Below, piece after piece: positions 60,206 to 64,000 of a stretch of 64,000 nt of DNA. This DNA is from Chaetomium olivaceum (Eukaryota > Ascomycota > Sordariomycetes > Sordariales > Chaetomiaceae): positions 1-64,000 of the forward strand of contig JAYWVB010000088.1 of the NCBI GenBank assembly GCA_039881045.1, given 5' to 3'. How positions within the stretch are numbered: the stretch's first letter is position 1; each line of letters begins with the position of its first letter. Both the position numbers and the translations under genes were made by a program. The notes beneath the pieces are model-generated. The model worked only from the letters and a program-made list of their open reading frames with translations. It was not told where the DNA came from and did not search any database.

Positions 60206-62887
60206 GGTGTGCTGTTGTTGTGTAGAGATGTTGTTGGCGGAAGGAGATAAGTCGAAATCGCTCGCTTCGTGTAAAGACGCCAGCGTAACGGTGTCGAGGT
60301 GTAATGGTGGTAAGTTTCGTACGGCCTCGTTGACCTCGTTGTGGACCAAACTTGCGGTTGAAGTCGGGTGTCGGTGGTCGTGTACTTCGTAGGTGGCACG
60401 ACGAAACTCGGTCCAACACGTACCGGGCACGGAGCGGTCGCCGTCCTCCTAACGCGTATCACACCCAAAAAGATCCCCCGCCAGTTACCCAGTGATCCAG
60501 TAGGCTCAGAGCTCGCCTATCATCTTCCACCTTTCTCGCTCGGAAAAAAAGTCGCTGTGGGTGGATGGAGGGACGGCGGCAGCGGGGGACGGCCGAACTC
60601 AAAAGGGTTTCAGAGGGCGGCAAACGGAGATGGCGGCAGAACGAGAACAAGCGAAAGAATGGTAAATAGGATGCTGACCGTGGATGGACACCTCGTCACG
60701 TCGCTCTGTCCGTCCGTTTCAAGAAAAAAACGCGGGTATCGAGGGTCGGACGGGGGATGATGTGGCGGACAGAGAAAGCGAGTTTGAGCCCGTTGGCTCT
60801 TTCTGCCTTTGCTGAGGCAAGGTGACGGGCGGTGATCCAGGAGTCAGCACAAGAGGCGAGACCCAACTTGGCACGGCTCCGCTCAATTTTCGGTGCCCGT
60901 GCCACCGCCCCTGGGTTTCTGAACAAAAAAACAAGGTGCATCACAGAGGCGCGATGAAACTGGGGGCCAAAAAAGAGAGGCACAACAATAAGTTACCTGG
61001 TCGATAATGGACCTATTCAGGAACAAGAGACCTACTTGCTATTCTTATGAATACTCCAATACTGTACATCTAATTCGAACCTGGAACAGCCAGAGGTTCA
61101 CCAAAACCGTCTGCAAGTCTGATGTACTCTTTTATGTCCAGGACTGCCATTTCCGGTCAAGTTCCGGCCTGCCGAAGGGTTGGAAAGGCCGCACCAGCCA
61201 CGGACCACGGCGCTGCATCACCAAACTGGAACTTCGAGGCGAGGTGCATCCACCAACAACCCCGAAACACAGTCCCTAGCTGAGATTTGACGCATGGTAC
61301 TCCGTAGTCTATTATTAAAGAACAAGATCGGGGGCTGCTGTGCATCAAAACTTGCAGTTCCAACTAAGGCGGAACAAACCTGCTAGGGATCGGCTAGAAT
61401 TGCCTGCTCATCCCCGTCATGATTTTGGCGAAAAACGCGGGGAAGGCAGCCGTGGAACCAAGAGCCAGGGGGTTGTCGCCAACAGACACTGCACTGTTCA
61501 ACCCATCCCTTGTTGCACCGTCTGATTTTCACTCTCTTGTACTTTCAGGACTAGTCGGGTTGCAGCCACGACGCCCAACAGTACCAGCGACAACCACCAA
61601 ACCAAACTCCCGATTTCCAGGGCCGGAGTTGGTTCTGTTTTCCGTCTCGGGAGCCTTGCCTACCTTGAACGGCGTTTCCGACAGGACGCGGCCCGGGTGT
61701 GGAGCGCGGGGCAGCCGGAAAACCCGAACCGGGCTAGTGCTAGCGTGACATGGGACGGCAAGACCCTTAAACATGGAATTTGATTTTCTTCGTGTCTGAA
61801 ACCGCAAGACCATTCAAGCAACAGCAGATTAAACCAGTTGCAGCAAACCTCTAGGTTGTCTAAGTAAGCGAGTTAGCTCTCACTTCCTTAACCAACAACC
61901 TACCTAAAGGGGTATTTAGTTAGTCTAACCCGCAACTCAACTCAACTCAACCTTCAGGTTTGAAGAGGGAGTCAGGGTTAGGGTGAGCTGAGTCCTCACA
62001 AACTGGATTTCAGAGCCTGCTCTGTCTGGCAACTCTTGCTTGCCTCTTTCCATGAAGTTCAGACTCTCACCAATTCACTGTGGAAAAAAAAGAAAAAAGT
62101 TTCAATACCCGGGAACTTGGTTGCTTCAAATCAGGCAAAATCGCGATCAGAAGTTTGGTTCTTGCATTACGGCTTGCTGATCAACGAACGTCTTTGCCTG
62201 ATCATCGCAATCCTCGAGCCGTCGAAGCAGAATCTCTGTGTATCAAACAGCACAATCCCAGTCCCGTTGTTACTCATGATTTCTAATGGAGATCAGATTT
62301 GGCCCAAATACCTAGGTTATCCAACATTCGTAAACTTTTGCACTCTATCCCAGATAAGCATTCAGTAGTTAACCATAATGGACCATAATACTATGCCACG
62401 TCGAAACAAACACAAGGTCCGACCTGTTTTCCTCCTGCCTTTATCCATGAGCAGTGAAAGTGCGAGACGTGTATGCTTAAGGAAAGTATTTCTGAGTCAA
62501 GGAGGGCTTCTGATACATGTTGGTCACAGATGGCATATTATCTAGCTAGTACTGTGCAGCTTCTGTTAATGATTGAAAGCCAGGTGGGCTTGAGTCAAAA
62601 TGGCCTTCTGAATCCTGGAAAAGTTGACAAGCCATGTTGGTTGGATACAGGCCGGACTTGCCCCCATTCGTACCTGCCACATCCGCACCTGCCCCCGTCC
62701 ATGCCTACCTCTCATTCTCCCCTCGAAACATTCATTCCCTTCGCTGCTCGACTGGTCGCCTCCAAACACCTGAAAGCCCTCACTCCCTTTTTTTTTTTTA
62801 ATGAGATTCATGCAACCCCCAGCTGGCCCTCAAAAATTGCGCCAGTGACGACAACCCATATTTGATGTCTCGGGCCATGGTTTCATC
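60206..62887. other. Divergent intergenic region, no gene recognised
   Basis: About 2.7 kb between the F-box/WD40 gene and the HORMA gene. The right part (about 61.8-62.6 kb) is noticeably more AT-rich than the rest of the window, with only short frames. A lone GGGTTAGGG occurs near 61975. No coding signal is seen. Confidence 0.45.
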
Positions 62888-64000
62888 ATGCCTAACCCGG
62901 CCGCATATTCTTACGCTGCATCCGAGCAGCCGACCAAACGCGATTTCGAGCTGTGCAAAGTTGTGTTTGGTGCAGCAGTAAGTTGTTGCCGTGATGTGAA
63001 GTAGTTCAAATGGCCAGCTCAACTCACCTTCGAGCAGATAAGCCAGATCTTATATGCCAGGTGAGCACCCGAATCGACGCGCGCAACCCAACACTCACAA
63101 ACGCAGACGCGCTTTTCCACCCGATTGTTTCCAATTGTTGCCACTGGAACGTGTTGTTTCCCGCTCATTCGAAGACATCGTCGGGTCCGGGGTTGAGATT
63201 CAGGCCCACGACAAAGAACTTCTGAGAGATCAGGGTAGCACGCTATTCATACGGCAAGGAACGTCTTACGGACTCAGTCGTTTCCTGGGGATTCTGGTAT
63301 GCGCCGTCCCTTTCCCCTAAACGCCGGGGCTAATCTGATATTGTTTTCACAGAGGGACGATATCTTCCCCATTATCGAAACCGAAGATCTCGTCAAGTTC
63401 CGGATAAGTTACTTGCGGACGCAGACGTGGGAGGAAAACTGCCTTCTCGAATATTACACCATCGCACTCAAGTACCAAGACGACGGCAGATATGAATTAG
63501 ATGTTTGGAGGGCAGGGACAGGGAAGCAGCACGTCGCGAATACCGACTCCCAGTTATGGAACCTCGGAGATTATCTCAGTCGGCTTCCCTCTCGGACAGG
63601 TCCGAATCCATCTACCACTACAGACCTCGCGCGGCTACTGACGTTCTTGAGATCAGGACCTCTCCATTGGACTCTGGCATTTCATGCTACAGACCGGCCC
63701 GATGACCCTCCCATCGGTGTCTGGAAGTTTGATCGCACCGATTTTGACGACGCCAACTTTGGCCTTCAGCAACGGCATGGATATGCGTATGCGAAGATTA
63801 CAAGTCTTGAGTCCGTAGCCACATTGAACTATCCCAACTGCCACTGACTTTATCCAGGGTTATGCCATTGCCCCCTGCAGATACTGAAGATGTCGTCCTT
63901 GAGACAAGCCCAGAACTCGATCCCGGCCGTCTCGATGACCAGAATTCGGCGGGCCCCTTAAGCCGCCCAACGCTAGCCCAGGCGGCGCACGCCGAAAGGA
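62888..64000 (+). CDS. HORMA-domain protein, 5' part (runs off the window)
   Basis: Exons are 62888-62977, 63038-63060, 63107-63296, 63353-63810 and 63858 to beyond 64000. Introns are GTAAGT...GAGCAG, GTGAGC...CGCAG, GTATGC...CACAG and GTCCGT...TCCAG; phases agree throughout. The start MPNPAAYSYAASEQPT leads into CKVVFGAAISQILYARRAFP and PDCFQ, matching the HORMA N-terminal helix and PEDCF-type motif. Further HORMA features are GLSRFLGILRDDIFPIIETE and LLEYYTIALKYQDDGRYEL. HORMA proteins such as Hop1, Mad2 and Rev7 use a seatbelt to hold peptide ligands in meiosis, the checkpoint and repair. The Hop1 type is most likely from the N-terminal placement, but no C-terminal domain is visible to settle it. 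The last intron has a weak GTCCGT donor. Confidence 0.75.

Noticed and set aside
61970..61985. TTAGGG telomere-like motif
   Set aside because: Only one or two copies inside ordinary intergenic DNA; not a telomere or telomeric repeat array.

Overview
The window is nuclear DNA of a filamentous ascomycete. It is GC-rich. Genes are split by short GT-AG introns of about 45-90 nt with CTAAC-like branch sites. Recognisable products include a fungal bifunctional diterpene synthase, Med7, an Ego1/LAMTOR1-like protein, Bye1 and an FWD-1/Cdc4-like F-box WD40 protein. Sequence character and gene families suggest Sordariomycetes, possibly Sordariales/Chaetomiaceae; that placement is inference. Gene models below come from reading ORFs and splice sites by eye, and spliced coordinates are given in each entry.

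Region 1 (about 1-17 kb) looks like a diterpenoid biosynthetic locus in partial decay. It holds a small secreted protein gene, a P450 broken by two frameshifts (2.3-4.0 kb), a rhodopsin/SAT4-like membrane protein gene with several frame changes (5.2-6.4 kb), an intact P450 (7.1-8.8 kb), a wrecked DHA2-type MFS transporter lacking TM2-TM5 (9.7-11.3 kb), an intact glutathione S-transferase (11.4-12.4 kb) and an intact bifunctional class II/class I diterpene synthase (13.2-16.7 kb). The synthase carries an unusual Asn-Gly-Ser minisatellite insertion. The GST and the synthase are divergent and share an 0.8 kb promoter interval.

Region 2 (17-35 kb) is a mostly housekeeping stretch. It contains a GDP-mannose pyrophosphorylase-like protein, a large dynamin-family GTPase with a basic NLS-like insert, a vWA plus RBR E3-ligase-like protein whose C-terminal zinc domains lie in three frames, a Cys-rich single-pass cell-surface protein, an Ego1/LAMTOR1 homologue (TORC1 anchoring) and a short conserved Cys-containing protein.

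Region 3 (35.3-43.1 kb) is about 7.8 kb with no gene I can support, rich in microsatellites and short tandem repeats. It lies upstream of an F-box gene whose second exon contains two frame changes, both at C runs.

Region 4 (44.8-60.2 kb) is a dense block of nuclear and proteostasis genes: ZNF830-like zinc finger, Med7, an acidic hypothetical protein, Bye1 (PHD-TFIIS-SPOC), proteasome alpha subunit Pre9/PSMA4, a PAP2-family lipid phosphatase and the F-box/WD40 protein. ZNF830/Med7 and Bye1/Pre9 are divergent pairs. The window ends inside a HORMA-domain gene that runs off the right edge.

I saw no convincing tRNA, rRNA, CRISPR array, complete transposon or viral gene.
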